Assembly (NCBI GenBank): GCA_010093685.1
Contig: MU006221.1
Span: 1,643,491 to 1,707,490 of the forward strand
Source of the DNA: Ophiobolus disseminans
Taxonomy: Eukaryota > Ascomycota > Dothideomycetes > Pleosporales > Phaeosphaeriaceae
Direction: 5' to 3'
DNA length: 64,000 nucleotides
The notes beneath the pieces are model-generated. The model did not search any database and had not been told where the DNA came from. It saw only the letters and a program-made list of their open reading frames with translations. The position numbers were made by a program, and so were the translations under genes. Below are positions 1-10,447 of the stretch, piece by piece (the stretch's first letter is position 1; each line of letters starts with the position of its first letter).

Positions 1-132
1 CGGAATCGCATACTCGTACTTGGACGGCAAGAACAAGATCTGGAATCCTTTGGTAAACTTTTGGAGACGGAGACTGCAGCAACGGTCGTAGCCCGGCAGT
101 TGCGCCGCTTTGGAATCGGTTTGTATGCACAT
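1..132 (-). CDS. Possible 5' end of a gene running off the window
   Basis: On the minus strand a frame opens with ATG at 132-130 and stays open for 44 codons to the window edge. The residues (start MCIQTDSKAAQLPGYDRCC) match no family I recognise. It would be transcribed divergently from the BTB-like remnant at 465. Forty-four open codons can occur by chance, so this is only a candidate and the sequence to the left of the window would decide it. Confidence 0.25.
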   Translation of the reverse strand, partial: MCIQTDSKAAQLPGYDRCCSLRLQKFTKGFQILFLPSKYEYAIP

Positions 133-464
133 TTCGCCCAGGTCTCAACAGCAAACCAGGTTCAACACGATCACAACAGTCGACCTCACACGGGAGAGAA
201 ATCACAGAGTAAAGGCCGGAAATTGTATAATTACCAATTTATCAAGGTAGACAAAGGCATGCATCTGCTGCAAACTGTTCAGGCTTTTATGCGCTTTCGA
301 TTTCAATTTGTATCCTCCCGTCACTCAGAGAACCCAGAAATCGGCAAACCAAACCTTGCTAACGAAATAGATCATGCAAAGCGCCACGGGTTATAAAGTG
401 ACGATGTGACTGTGTTGCTGAGTGCATTTTCTTTTTTTGCACCGTATCGTTTCGATTACCCACC

Positions 465-1088
465 ATGCAGCCCAACTCCAGCATCACGATCACGGTCGGA
501 TCTGGACATGGGCACTCCACCACGGTCCAAGTAAGCAGTCGAGCTCGCTAACTGTGTGCTTTCCTACGCGCCCTGCCACAAGGTTCGTTATTGCCTGCGC
601 TACACATCGATGCGTTCAGCGTCGTGCTCGCGTATTTGGACGGCGATGATGACCTTGAGCTACTAAAGAAGAGCCGGCACAGCACTCATACACTGCTACT
701 CTTCGCTCGAAGCTGGGCGCTTGCTGCTAAGTTAGGTCTTCCGGCTTTGCAGAACAAGCTGGTCTCAGTCATGGTCAACGTCTATGCTATCGTTACCGAG
801 AAGAGCCTATCGAACATCAACCGAGCTATCACGGCGGACGACAACGTCCTTCAAGCATTCACAGATCTACGCGAAGAGCTTGGTCGCGGTAGTCAGGCGG
901 AGAGGTTTCTCGTATGCTTCATTGGGAAGACGACGGCAAGCACCTCCGAACTGGCGCGCCAGCTTGGAAAACGAAACTTCGATGGAGAAGTGCACGATGA
1001 AATACTCGGCGAAGCAAAATCGTTCGATCGCGATCAACACACTAGCGGATGTAGCTTTCATCACGACCGTCGCTTCCGTGTAAAGTGA
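465..1088 (+). pseudogene. BTB/POZ-like gene remnant
   Basis: A first exon at 465-530 begins MQPNSSITITVGSGHG, ends at a GTAAGC donor and is followed by a good branch site (GCTAAC near 547). A second open block at about 583-1088 contains LPALHIDAFSVVLAYLDG and SWALAAKLGLPALQ, which resemble the distal part of the short BTB proteins common in dothideomycetes, where the residues after the beta strands report the hydrophobic core of the fold. The only plausible acceptor (582) joins the blocks in the wrong frame, and the middle of a BTB domain (the HKxxL part) is missing. I read it as a frameshifted or internally deleted copy. A still undetected small exon is the alternative. Confidence 0.35.
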
Positions 1089-1413
1089 TTGGCTGACTGG
1101 AACCCGATCATTTGGTCAACCTCGGCAAGTATGGAGCGAACCCACCGCGAGTAACGATGCTGTCATTGCCAGGTTTTGTCATTGACTTGGTCATCTCTTT
1201 ATTGGACCGGAGCACCTCGCAATGATGTCCAGGCAATGGTCGCAGCACTATCGCGACCGTTGCAAACTCTGCTGCATGAAGCCATTGCAGGCCGAGGTCG
1301 CCGTGCAGTAGCTGTTCTCAAGGTTTCGTCCGAGATGCATTGTACTCTCGTGGTATGCTCGTAGCAAAATTTCCATCACTGAGAACAATTTCGGGGTTCT
1401 CCAGCTATCCGCA
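1089..1413. other. Intergenic, upstream of the b5 reductase gene
   Basis: About 325 bases between the BTB-like remnant and the b5 reductase start. It should hold the promoter and 5' leader of the downstream gene. I see no TATA box, repeat or RNA gene in it. Confidence 0.5.
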
Positions 1414-2839
1414 ATGTCTGACGGCGTCTACAGTCTCGAAGAGGTTGCGAAGCATATCAGTAAGACTGACCTATGGATTGTTGTTTGGAACCACGTTTAC
1501 GATGTAACCGACTACCAAGAAGATCATCCTGGAGGCAAAGAGTTTTTGCTGGAGAACGCTGGAGGCGACGCGACGACAGCATATGAGGACATTGGCCACT
1601 CCACAGATGCTAGAGAGATATTGGAGAACTACCGGATTGGAAAGGTCACAGACGAGGACTGGACAGATCATGAGACGAAGAGGATGCCAGAAGTCAAACC
1701 GCACAGCGTGCATGTTGTCAACAATCTCCCTCCACCAAAGTCACACCATCTCCACATTCCCATGGTTGGCGGTGGTTTGGTAGCCTTGATGGGGTCACTC
1801 GTACTCGGACGAAGGTTCTCATCCTCCTTACACCGCTTCCAGGGTGGAGGATTTTGGAAAGGTTTTGCCTTGTCGTCGGCGGCCAGCCTTTTACTCGCAT
1901 TTTATGCCAGTCTGTGGGCCAACAAGAATTTCCAAGTTGCGCACAAAGATTTCCAATCGTATCCAGCCCATATCAAGGCCAAATCTACGTCATCTAAGCC
2001 TTCTAAGAAAAAGGATATCAACCTCGGGGTGCTGAACGCGCGTACATACCAGGAATTCCCCCTCATTGACAAGTTTAATCTCTCTCACGATACCATCCGT
2101 TTTGTGTTCGGGCTACCTCACGAAAACTCTGTGCTCGGATTGCCGACTGGCCAGCACATCGCGATCAGACACGAGGTTGATGGAAAGCAGATCGCTCGGT
2201 CTTACACACCAACATCAAGCAACAAAGATCGAGGACGTCTGGAGCTCACTATCAAGATTTATGAGGGCGGAAAGCTTACTCCTTGGCTGAGCAAGCTGGA
2301 ACTTGGCGATACCGCCGAAATCAGAGGGCCTAAAGGAGAGATGAAGTACCACAAGAATTTGGTCAAAGAACTTGGGATGATAGCTGGCGGCACTGGCATC
2401 ACTCCCATGTTCCAGATTATTCGGCGCATTTGCGAGGATCCAAGAGATGATACCAAAACGACGCTGTTGTATGCTAACAGGACCGACGGCGATATCTTGT
2501 TGAGGAAAGAGCTGGACGGGTTCGCCGAGAGGTATGATCAGTTCACGGTTCAATACGTTCTTAGCAGTCCCCCGGATGACTGGCAAGGCAGCAAAGGTCG
2601 TATCAGCAAGCAGATGATTGAAGAACATCTTCCAGCACCTGCGGGTATGAACTCAAAAGTGTTGGTGTGCGGCCCAGATCCGATGATGGAGAGCATGGTG
2701 AATATGCTGCAAGAACGAGGCTTCAAGCCACCTGGTACGCTTTGACTTCATCATGGCTACTACAAACGCGACCACAAGCTAATGTACCATGACAGGCAAG
2801 ATCTCAAAGCCCAAGGACGAGATATTTACATTCCAGTGA
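1414..2839 (+). CDS. Cytochrome b5 / NADH-cytochrome b5 reductase fusion
   Basis: Predicted membrane-bound flavohaemoprotein passing electrons from NAD(P)H through FAD to a fused b5 haem. Residues 1-78 are a b5 domain with the haem-ligand motif HPGG (about 39-42) and a second His in DIGHS. Two hydrophobic stretches follow (about 115-132 and 150-168). The reductase part begins near 205: the FAD-binding motif is ARSYTP, with the pyridine-nucleotide site at GMIAGGTGITPM and VCGPDPMM. The frame reads to a stop at 2745, but a GTACGC donor at 2735 and an acceptor at 2795 remove 61 bases and restore the usual C-terminus, ending KDEIFTFQ at 2839. It is larger than yeast Cbr1 because of the b5 domain. 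Likely roles are sterol or fatty-acid desaturation support; the substrate partner cannot be read from sequence. Confidence 0.92.
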
Positions 2840-3558
2840 TTCATCTTTAGTGAGCGACACCACACACACTTATTCGCAGATCGCCATCTTCCCCCAGTAG
2901 CAGTAGATTCAACCTTGACATCATTTGAGCAAATTAGGAAACGTTTGCGCATGAGGCCGCTCAGAATGCAAGAAAGTCAATGACAGTGCATGATATACTT
3001 ACCTCACACCTTTTGAATCATAACCTGCCGTAATTACCCCTTTGAAATTGAAATGCCAAATATTGCGTACTCATGGAGGCCTCGGCAGTAACATATCACA
3101 GAGGGCAGCGCTTGTACGAGACTTCGTACGAGACTCCAATTTGTTCGCTGGAATTGATCGTTAGCAATTTAGCGTTGTAGAGACAGCCCGGGAGGTTCGG
3201 CAAGCTAAGCATGCAAAGCTTTGCACTAAAAGGCTTCAACAAAATACGCGCGTCAGTGCGTAGAGGGTCTTTCCGGATGTCTGAACCTAATTCATAGCTC
3301 GATCTTCTCCATGCATCGAGATGCGCTTCCTCGTATTTCGGCGAATTGCAAGCGCCCGAAAACCCGCATGTGAAAGACCTCGGGAGTGACGCAATTTTGA
3401 GCAGCAGAGCCGATTGGTCACTACCCAGGTATGACGATTGGGCAACATGGCTTGCGATGTAATGGACATGTCGATATGCTTCGAAAGAGCTTTAAATCAC
3501 GGCAATTGCGCAAGAAGACCAGAGTACCAGGTTGATTTAGTTGTTGTAAAGAGTCGGG
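2840..3558. other. Intergenic, no gene seen
   Basis: About 720 bases between two genes on the same strand, presumably the 3' UTR of the b5 reductase followed by the promoter of the dehydrogenase fusion. Short open frames here lack codon bias or recognisable motifs. A direct repeat (acttcgtacgagact) lies near 3118-3140. Confidence 0.5.
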
Positions 3559-5619
3559 ATGGCTACGTTAGCGAGCCAGTCATCGAGGACGCCCCAGAGA
3601 ATTTTGAACACCGCTCTTGCACGATGCAAGCCTTCACAACATATACGAGCGACTCTACCTATAGTGAGATCCATATCGACCTTCAATCACAACCTTCATG
3701 GTGCCCGTAGCTCAGCGTTGTTCAGTCACCCGACACATAACGCTCGACAAACGCGATCCATTTCCGGCAGCGAGAAGCAATGGGCACCACCAGACACTTC
3801 GTCAAGGTCTGTCACAGTCCTTGGGGGAGGAGTACTTGGCCGACGGATAGCATGCGCCTGGGTGGCTGCCGGTTACGAGGTCATCCTTTGCGACCTCAAC
3901 GAAGGACAACGAAACGCCGCCGCGGATTACTTGGAGCACAACATTGAGGACTTTTCGAAAATCACGGGGAACACAAGAACCCGCGCAAAATTCAGTGCCG
4001 TGGAGTCGATGGAAGCCGCCGTCCAGAATGCGTGGTTGGTCATTGAGGCTCTGCCAGAGAAGCTGGAATTGAAGATCAGCATGATGGGCCAGCTTGATCA
4101 GTATGCGCCGCATGATTGCATCTTGGGATCGAACTCATCTTCTTACAAGTCGCGACTCATGCTGGACAAAGTGAGCCCAGGCAGGCGACACCGTGTCTGT
4201 AATATTCATTACTACATGCCTCCGGGTAACAACACAGTCGAGCTCATGACTAGCGGCGAGACGCATCAAGATCTTCTCCCATTCTTGAAAGACAGGCTCA
4301 AAGATGCGGGGATGACAGCGGCAATCGCGAGAAAAGAGTCGACTGGGTTCATCTTCAATCGACTGTGGGCAGCCATCAAACGCGAGTCCTTGCTTATTAT
4401 GGCCGAGGGTGTTTCGGAGCCCAAGGAGATCGACAAGCTCTTCTTGACCATGTTCAAAAACAACCCGGTTGGTCCTTGCGGTATGATGGACGCTGTTGGC
4501 CTCGACACCGTGGCTTTCATCGAAGACAATTACGTCCAAGAACGACATGGCGACCCGACCTCAAGAGACTGGTTGCGCGAGAACTTTGTTGAGAAAGGCA
4601 GGCTCGGAGCCAAGTCAGGTAAGGGTGGCCTATATCCTCCAGGCGAGACAACCAAGAGTTCAAAGGATGAAAGCGGCCACCACGACAACCTTGCCGCACC
4701 TCGACTGTATTTCCTGGATATTGGCATGGGTAGTAACGTCGCTGATTTGCAGAAGGCTGTCACTTCGGGGAAGATCATGACCGCATCGGCTGACGGGAGT
4801 AACGTTCGCGAGATAGTCGGTGGGCAAGCCATGCCGGACGGCATCGATGTGTCCATCTCTAGCGGCAAAATCTTTTGGACCAATATGGGCCAATCACCTT
4901 CAAAGAACAATGGTAGCGTCATGGCGGCGAACCTCGACGGTAGCAACGTCCGAACCATCATACCAGAGGGTCAGGTACATACACCGAAACAGATCAAGAT
5001 CGACCACGAGAACAAGAAGCTGTACTTTTGCGACCGCGAAGGCATGCGAATCCACCGCTGTGATTTCGACGGCAACAACCACGAGATCATTCTGCAGACT
5101 GGCGACAGCGCGACTGCTGATATTGAAGACCAAATGAAGTGGTGCGTCGGCATTGCCGTCGATCCGGAAGCCGGAAAGTTCTACTGGTCGCAGAAAGGGC
5201 TATCAAAGGGAGGAACAGGCCGCATCTTCCGCGCCAACATCAAAACGCCAGAGGGCGAAACAGCCTCTTCCCGCTCTGACATTGATCTACTTTTCGATCA
5301 CCTGCCAGAGCCGATTGATCTCGAATTCGAGCCCAAGAGCCAAGCGTTGTACTGGACAGATCGCGGTGAATACCCGCTTGGCAATACTTTAAACAAAGCT
5401 CATATCGGATCTGGGGAAGCTGGAGATCTGCGGGTTGAGACATTAGCGAGACATTTCCATGAAGCTATCGGCTTGAAGATTGATGCTGTGAATCACCACA
5501 TCTACATCACGGATCTTGGTGGTACTGTGTATCGGTTTGGTATGGACGGGAGCGATAAGCGGAAAATATATAGTACGGACAGCGCGTACTCGGGCATCGC
5601 GTTGGCGTTTGTGCATTGA
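3559..5619 (+). CDS. 3-hydroxyacyl-CoA dehydrogenase fused to a YWTD beta-propeller
   Basis: A single 686-residue frame with two unrelated halves. Residues 1-80 are rich in Arg/Ser/Ala with few acids and look like a mitochondrial presequence. Residues 84-375 are a 3-hydroxyacyl-CoA dehydrogenase: Rossmann motif VLGGGVLGRRIA (about 87-98), the SNSSS loop, the substrate region HYYMPP, and the C-terminal helical domain with GLDTV and GKGGLY. Residues 395-686 are low-density-lipoprotein-receptor type B (YWTD) repeats: LYFLDIG, IFWTNMG, LYFCDREG, FYWSQKG, LYWTDRGE and IYITDLGG, one per blade, giving a six-bladed propeller. The dehydrogenase would oxidise a 3-hydroxyacyl-CoA or a related small hydroxy acid with NAD; the propeller may bind a ligand. 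The start at 3559 is chosen because it gives the targeting-like leader. There is no intron, and the link between halves is continuous. Confidence 0.88.
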   Translation: MATLASQSSRTPQRILNTALARCKPSQHIRATLPIVRSISTFNHNLHGARSSALFSHPTHNARQTRSISGSEKQWAPPDTSSRSVTVLGGGVLGRRIACAWVAAGYEVILCDLNEGQRNAAADYLEHNIEDFSKITGNTRTRAKFSAVESMEAAVQNAWLVIEALPEKLELKISMMGQLDQYAPHDCILGSNSSSYKSRLMLDKVSPGRRHRVCNIHYYMPPGNNTVELMTSGETHQDLLPFLKDRLKDAGMTAAIARKESTGFIFNRLWAAIKRESLLIMAEGVSEPKEIDKLFLTMFKNNPVGPCGMMDAVGLDTVAFIEDNYVQERHGDPTSRDWLRENFVEKGRLGAKSGKGGLYPPGETTKSSKDESGHHDNLAAPRLYFLDIGMGSNVADLQKAVTSGKIMTASADGSNVREIVGGQAMPDGIDVSISSGKIFWTNMGQSPSKNNGSVMAANLDGSNVRTIIPEGQVHTPKQIKIDHENKKLYFCDREGMRIHRCDFDGNNHEIILQTGDSATADIEDQMKWCVGIAVDPEAGKFYWSQKGLSKGGTGRIFRANIKTPEGETASSRSDIDLLFDHLPEPIDLEFEPKSQALYWTDRGEYPLGNTLNKAHIGSGEAGDLRVETLARHFHEAIGLKIDAVNHHIYITDLGGTVYRFGMDGSDKRKIYSTDSAYSGIALAFVH

Positions 5620-5965
5620 TGGATCGTCCTCGATTCGAACTTACGATTCTCTCGATATACTCGGCACAATTCTGAATCATAGTAGAGCGAAGAGGAATAA
5701 GGCCTATGTTGCAATCAACCACTTTGGCGAGCTGAGGGTTGTTTAGCACCTGGCCAGTGTGCGACAGGTGTCGTCTTCCGAGGTCGACTTTGAATCAAAT
5801 GTCTACGTGACATACGCAGATGTATCGCACCTGGTGCAATATTGAACAGGTGATGCCACTGAGGGTTGAATGAGATAGCATGTTATGTTCGCACGTGATG
5901 GCGGTGGGCACGAGGCTTGTGGGTGAAGTTCGTGCTTCACTAGCGTGGGGCTACCGGTACTTACG

Positions 5966-6042
5966 TGTCAGACTATCAGCTATCAGCTATATCAACCTTC
6001 ATGCTACAACTGCAAGAAGGTCGGCCTTTTTGTAGTTCCACA
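5966..6042 (+). repeat. Left LTR of TRIM (77 bp)
   Basis: Identical to the right copy at 6332-6408. It contains a doubled TATCAGC and an inverted pair CTACAA/TTGTAG that could form a hairpin. Confidence 0.9.
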
Positions 6043-6331
6043 GTTATGAGCCCGGAAATCCGTCAAGTCTGCTGCAGCAACAACAAATCGGAACAAAACG
6101 TGGGGTGGGTGACCACAAGCGAGATGCCAAGAGAGCGGGGCTAGGGGAGGAGCTAGTGCCATTGCAGTGCCAGAAAGCTACCATGGTCCGCCGATGCCTA
6201 TAAACGCTAAGCTGCTATCGCATGCGTCATGATCAAGCCCATCCATATCAACACTATCGACACTTCTGCCCATATCGACATCACATACTTGTCACTGTTC
6301 AGTTCTATCTATTGCCAGAACTGAGGGGGTG

Positions 6332-6408
6332 TGTCAGACTATCAGCTATCAGCTATATCAACCTTCATGCTACAACTGCAAGAAGGTCGGCCTTTTTGTA
6401 GTTCCACA
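6332..6408 (+). repeat. Right LTR of TRIM (77 bp)
   Basis: Identical to the left LTR. It is preceded by a purine tract and followed by the target duplication TTACG. Confidence 0.9.
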
Positions 6409-6413
6409 TTACG

Positions 6414-7060
6414 GTAGCGGTGCCACAAGACACGTCGCGTCGCGTCGTCGTTCTTTTCGTGACCACCACCGTTCCATGAGCTACCATCGGCACCCTTAGA
6501 CACCGAAATCGTGATCTTTTTCATCAATCCCATGGAATACTGCTAAGCTGGACGATGCAACGAGATTGCCTAATTTCACCATGCGGACTACTGTGGCCTT
6601 GAGAGGGAAGAAGCTGGCTCAGTACTAGCTCACACACTGAATGGACAAGGTCAGTTGATAAAAGCAAGCATTGCATTGTGAGCTCTGCGAAAGCTGTATG
6701 GACTCGTCCTACTTTCTCGTAAGATTAGCGTTATGCTGGGTGTACAGCGAACCAACAACGCCAATGTAGTCCATCAAGCGGCAAGGAAAACCCAAAATCC
6801 AGAATCATCATGCCAATCAACGCGGAGAATAGAAAGAAAAAAGGAAAGAGTTGCTGGACGCGAGGGTGAGAGTTTGACTCTCGTCAAGTCCATATCTTCC
6901 ACAGTGCTGTGCAATCCAGCTGTCGTGAACCGACTTATCAAAGCAAAGAAGACAACAATCTTTTGTATCGAGGAAGCAGCTCGAATGACCTTTCGGTCCA
7001 CGCGCTGGGATGAATGTGGGAGGAGGTGGCATCGTGCAGTCGTTCCAATGAGGTTTGCCC
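6414..7060. other. Intergenic, no gene seen
   Basis: About 650 bases between the TRIM and the 3' end of the minus-strand coiled-coil gene. Open frames here (for example on the plus strand from 6733) run antisense into that gene and show no motif. A short GTCGCGTCGCGTCGTCG run lies near 6432. Confidence 0.45.
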
Positions 7061-7750
7061 TCACTGACCGCAGATGCGACACCAGTACGGAACCTGATGA
7101 GCACGGCAGTACCCATTCTCGTCGTAAGCCCTCGGAATCTGAGAGTGCATGGGAGGAGGCCGCATCAGTTGGGTACCTGGCGGATATGGAACTCCACTGA
7201 TGTAAGAAGGCGGGCAAGTTGTACCAGGATTTGGGGCTCCGAAGCCGGGTGATCGCAACTGGCCCAAGGCGCGTTGCTGATGATTCAGAGTCGTCGTGAC
7301 GGAGCTGCTGTACACCGCAAGCACACCCTCGAGGTCGTCGGGCTGGACGTCTTGCGTACGCAGATGCATCGTGTTGGCGGCCGCCTGGTGAAGTGGACGG
7401 AGGGTGAGAAGGTGGTTCACGCATTCTCGACGACGAGCGGCCAGGTGAAGATTCTGTTGTTCGAGAGCGTCGACGCGGGCAAGGAGCTCCTGGATGTTGC
7501 TTTGCGATGCTTTGAGCTCGGCATTTTCGCTCTCTAGGACTGCGATGCGATCCGCCTGCTCGTTCTGGGCGTCCTGCAGAGCTTTGAGCTGGCCACTGAA
7601 ACCCATAGGAACAGCGATCCTGGTAGGGGTGGGCGGGGGAGTTGATGCGGTCATGATGGGAGGCGCGCCATATCGCTTTTCTGGGCTTTGGAAGCGTATC
7701 GGTTGGCTAGCGACCGACTTTGAGGGCGAAGCGGTGGCGACTGTCGACAT
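7061..7750 (-). CDS. Coiled-coil protein with Cys/His C-terminus, unknown function
   Basis: I do not recognise a family. The open frame extends upstream to 8002, but that part is antisense to a TTG-type repeat and reads as Thr-rich low complexity, so the Met at 7750 (start MSTVATASPSKSVAS) is preferred, giving 229 residues. Residues 1-50 are Ser/Pro-rich and probably disordered. About 52-110 form a heptad-like coiled coil (KALQDAQNEQADRIAVLESE). The tail is Pro-rich and ends CRAHQVPYWCRICGQ, a CxxH...CxxC arrangement that could bind a metal (inference). The ordered coiled coil and conserved-looking tail argue for a real gene. Confidence 0.65.
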   Translation of the reverse strand: MSTVATASPSKSVASQPIRFQSPEKRYGAPPIMTASTPPPTPTRIAVPMGFSGQLKALQDAQNEQADRIAVLESENAELKASQSNIQELLARVDALEQQNLHLAARRRECVNHLLTLRPLHQAAANTMHLRTQDVQPDDLEGVLAVYSSSVTTTLNHQQRALGQLRSPGFGAPNPGTTCPPSYISGVPYPPGTQLMRPPPMHSQIPRAYDENGYCRAHQVPYWCRICGQ

Positions 7751-7891
7751 ATTGGAAGAGCGTTCACGAGTTTCGAGTTTTGTGAAGAGCGTCGGCAGGC
7801 GAGGAGTGCAACTATGGGGAACAAAAGAGTGACAGGCGGCTCGACCGAGGATGGTGATGTGGTGTGCGGGAGAAGCTTCACAGCGCGATAC

Positions 7892-7914
7892 TGTTGTTGT
7901 TGTTGTTGTTGTTG
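7892..7914. repeat. TGT/ACA trinucleotide microsatellite
   Basis: An uninterrupted run of about eight TGT/TTG units, lying upstream of the minus-strand coiled-coil gene, probably in its 5' leader. Confidence 0.9.
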
Positions 7915-8207
7915 GAACGCGCGAGCACGTTGATTGCGTGATGACAAACAGGGCTCGACGCACGTGGAAAAGCAACACAGTGAATGGCCTCGGATGGAAC
8001 ACGCATATCGATAATGTGATCGGTGCAAACGGCGTGGGCGTTCTGAGCTTTCACGCAACATCGGCAAAAAATATTGTGCCCCTCAGATATCAGTAGACTA
8101 ATTCCCCCACGAATACCTAGACCATACAATGGTACACTCAACACATCAACCCAATATTACTCTTCAACAAGACACCACAAACCCCCTGCTTTACAGATAC
8201 CTCTACA

Positions 8208-9801
8208 ATGGCGCCTCGGGTAACGATAGGGACCGTCGGCTTCGACGACCTTCCCTCTGAGCTCATCACGCAAGTTGCACGCGACATAGATGACTCAACT
8301 CTCAAAGCCTTCGCCGCAACGTCACGAGGTCTACGCGCAAAGACATTGTACACTTACAGCAATCGATTCTTCCGGACACTCAAGTTCTGTCTATACCAGA
8401 ACAGCCTTCAAGCCCTCGTCGATATCGCGCACAAACCGCATCTAGCAGAGTCTGTTCATCACGTAGCTTTTGGTTCTGAAGACGTTGGTCTACTGCATTC
8501 TGCGCATGATGGCGAGTACAAGCAGGGCCGAAGCCCCCATTCACCAGGCCTGCTACGGACTTTATCTCCAACAGACGTAAACGATCTTTTCGATATCCGT
8601 ATGCGTGCGGACGCGGCAACCATATTAGAGGCGTTGATGAAGCTCCCGCGGCTGGAGCAAATCATGCTCGGCAATCGCTACTTTCTACAGGGCAAGGGAG
8701 TATGCCGTAGTATGGGTGCCGCCCAACTCAAGCATTTTGAATGCCCGTCTGGTCTCTGCACAAGCCAGATTGGCTCTAAGACTGTCTTCATCGGATACCG
8801 CACTGTCGTATTGGCGGTTCATCGAATGGGAGATCAGTTGAAACACCTCAAGTTCGGCATATCCTTGGAGAATGTAACGGTTTGGGCCTTGCCCAGAACC
8901 ACTCTAGTACAAGTTGGGATAGCTCATGGTTGGTTATGTATATATGCAGCTCATCCCACCTCAGATAGCCAATGCAGCGCAGTCCTCCCCTCTCCTCACA
9001 CCGTCACAGAGAACAAGGATTGCGGGGCTATACAGGCTCGACCGCACCTAGTCCCATGGGACCGGCAGGAGTATCTCGCTCGCATCACGAGCTTGCAATT
9101 GAATCTGCGTGAAACCGACCAGAATTTCGTATTCAACCACGTCCAGAGTCTTGTTGTCGCGGCTACCATCGATTCGCTGGACGTGCAGTACGAGCTGCCA
9201 GCCCGGCACCCAGCACCTTGCATATATCTGATATCTCTGCCCTTACCATACCTGCGGCGTGTGGTGCTGCGGGATCTTTGGGACGCCTTCGGCATTTGTT
9301 CAGTTCTTCGATGCTCATCTCGATCGGCTGACACATGTCTCGCTGATCGGATGCTCAGTCAAAAAGGATCGCCCAGGCCATAACTACGGGCATTTGGCAG
9401 CTCCACTAACTGTCCCACAAGATGGTTGCATCGGGTGGCTACCTGTAATTCATGAGCTTCTTCAGCTCCCTAACCTTGTCTTCGTTCATGTCAGCCGTCT
9501 CGAGAAGGACCACGTAGAGTGCGAAGACGACGACACCATGCCTTACGACTGTCTGGATAGCGCTTTGTCTACAAGCGCGACATGGGAAGGTAGAGCCGAA
9601 GTACGGAACCGACTGGGACACTTTACCGGCCAGATCAACAGCTTGACATTTCGTAGTCCCGAACGACCCCAACGTGGATTCGCGTACGAACCCCACGATT
9701 AGTTTCTCAATCTACGTCTCGCCAACCTTGAAACTTCACCATTATTCTCTTGGACGCCGTCAGAGCTGGAAGCACTGGAAGAGCATCAAAACAGTCATTA
9801 G
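8208..9801 (+). pseudogene. F-box protein gene broken by a frameshift and a stop
   Basis: The N-terminus (FDDLPSELITQVARDIDDST...AFAATSRGLR) is an F-box, the Skp1-binding motif of SCF ubiquitin ligases. It is followed by a leucine-rich body typical of fungal F-box proteins. Reading stays good to DLWDAF near 9285, then continues one frame over as AFVQFFDAHLDRLTH, so one base has been gained or lost there. The second frame stops at TAG 9700-9702 (after FAYEPHD) and continues sensibly for 32 codons to a true-looking stop at 9799-9801. A segment near 8905-8990 may be an unspliced intron. The combination of one indel and one nonsense codon indicates a pseudogene; a sequencing error could explain one but hardly both. 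Confidence 0.65.
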
Positions 9802-10447
9802 TATCACTGTCCTCCAATTGCGCAGTCTAACTTCAATCCCGCGCCTCCGCGTTACCACCCAGCACATGGAATTCCACAAGGATATATACTGCTTACGGGG
9901 CTATTGTGGGATCAGTGGCAGAGTGTGTGGGTGGAAAATGACCAACTATCGCCTGGCAATTGGTGAAGCCATTGACCGTGGTATTTGTAAATGCCAGTTA
10001 GCATATATCCAGTATGATTATGAGTTAGAGGAGAAATCTTGTTTGTATCGAAGTGGCGGATATCGCAACGCCACGAATGTAAAACAGTATATCTACTACG
10101 GTTTTCGCAACCCACTTTACGGAATTGAGACCCCCGGATGTCGTTCATTATGCGTCCGGTTCGCGATGTATTTCACGATGTGCATCAGTGACTGGCAAAC
10201 ACGAAGTCTCCTTTTTCTTGCATTTCCGCGCTCCGAAAAGCCACGTATTTTGATAAAAATGTTTGCCACAATTCTCCATCTCCGAAGCGCAACACTCAAT
10301 CTAAATAATTTCACAATTTAACTACTAATTGCTGTCATGTCTGTCGGTAAGTGGGTCACATCCAGATCAGCGTCGCTGACACATTCATTCGCAATGGAAC
10401 CGAGTTGACAGTAGCTGGATAGCGTAGATTTTATTATATTATCATCT
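9802..10447. other. Intergenic, no gene seen
   Basis: About 650 bases between the F-box pseudogene and the 3' end of the minus-strand membrane protein. A 215-codon plus-strand frame (9674-10321) crosses it, but its composition is unlike protein and it overlaps the pseudogene tail in another frame. I see no repeat or RNA gene. Confidence 0.4.

Larger units (their letters stand above)
5966..6408 (+). mobile_element. 443-bp miniature LTR element (TRIM), complete
   Basis: Two identical 77-base direct repeats (5966-6042 and 6332-6408) start TGTCAGACT and end TTCCACA, the TG...CA ends of LTRs. The element is flanked by a perfect 5-base duplication, TTACG (5961-5965 and 6409-6413). Directly inside the left LTR lies GTTATGAGCCC, complementary to GGGCUCAUAAC, the anticodon arm of initiator tRNA-Met. 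That matches the half-tRNA priming known for copia. Just before the right LTR is a purine tract, GAGGGGG. The 289-base interior has no coding frame, so it needs an autonomous partner, probably copia-like (inference). Identical LTRs suggest recent insertion. Confidence 0.88.

Noticed and set aside
6733..7200. 155-codon plus-strand open frame
   Set aside because: It is largely antisense to the coiled-coil gene, has no motif and has unlikely composition.
9674..10321. 215-codon plus-strand open frame
   Set aside because: It overlaps the F-box pseudogene tail in another frame and looks like random translation.
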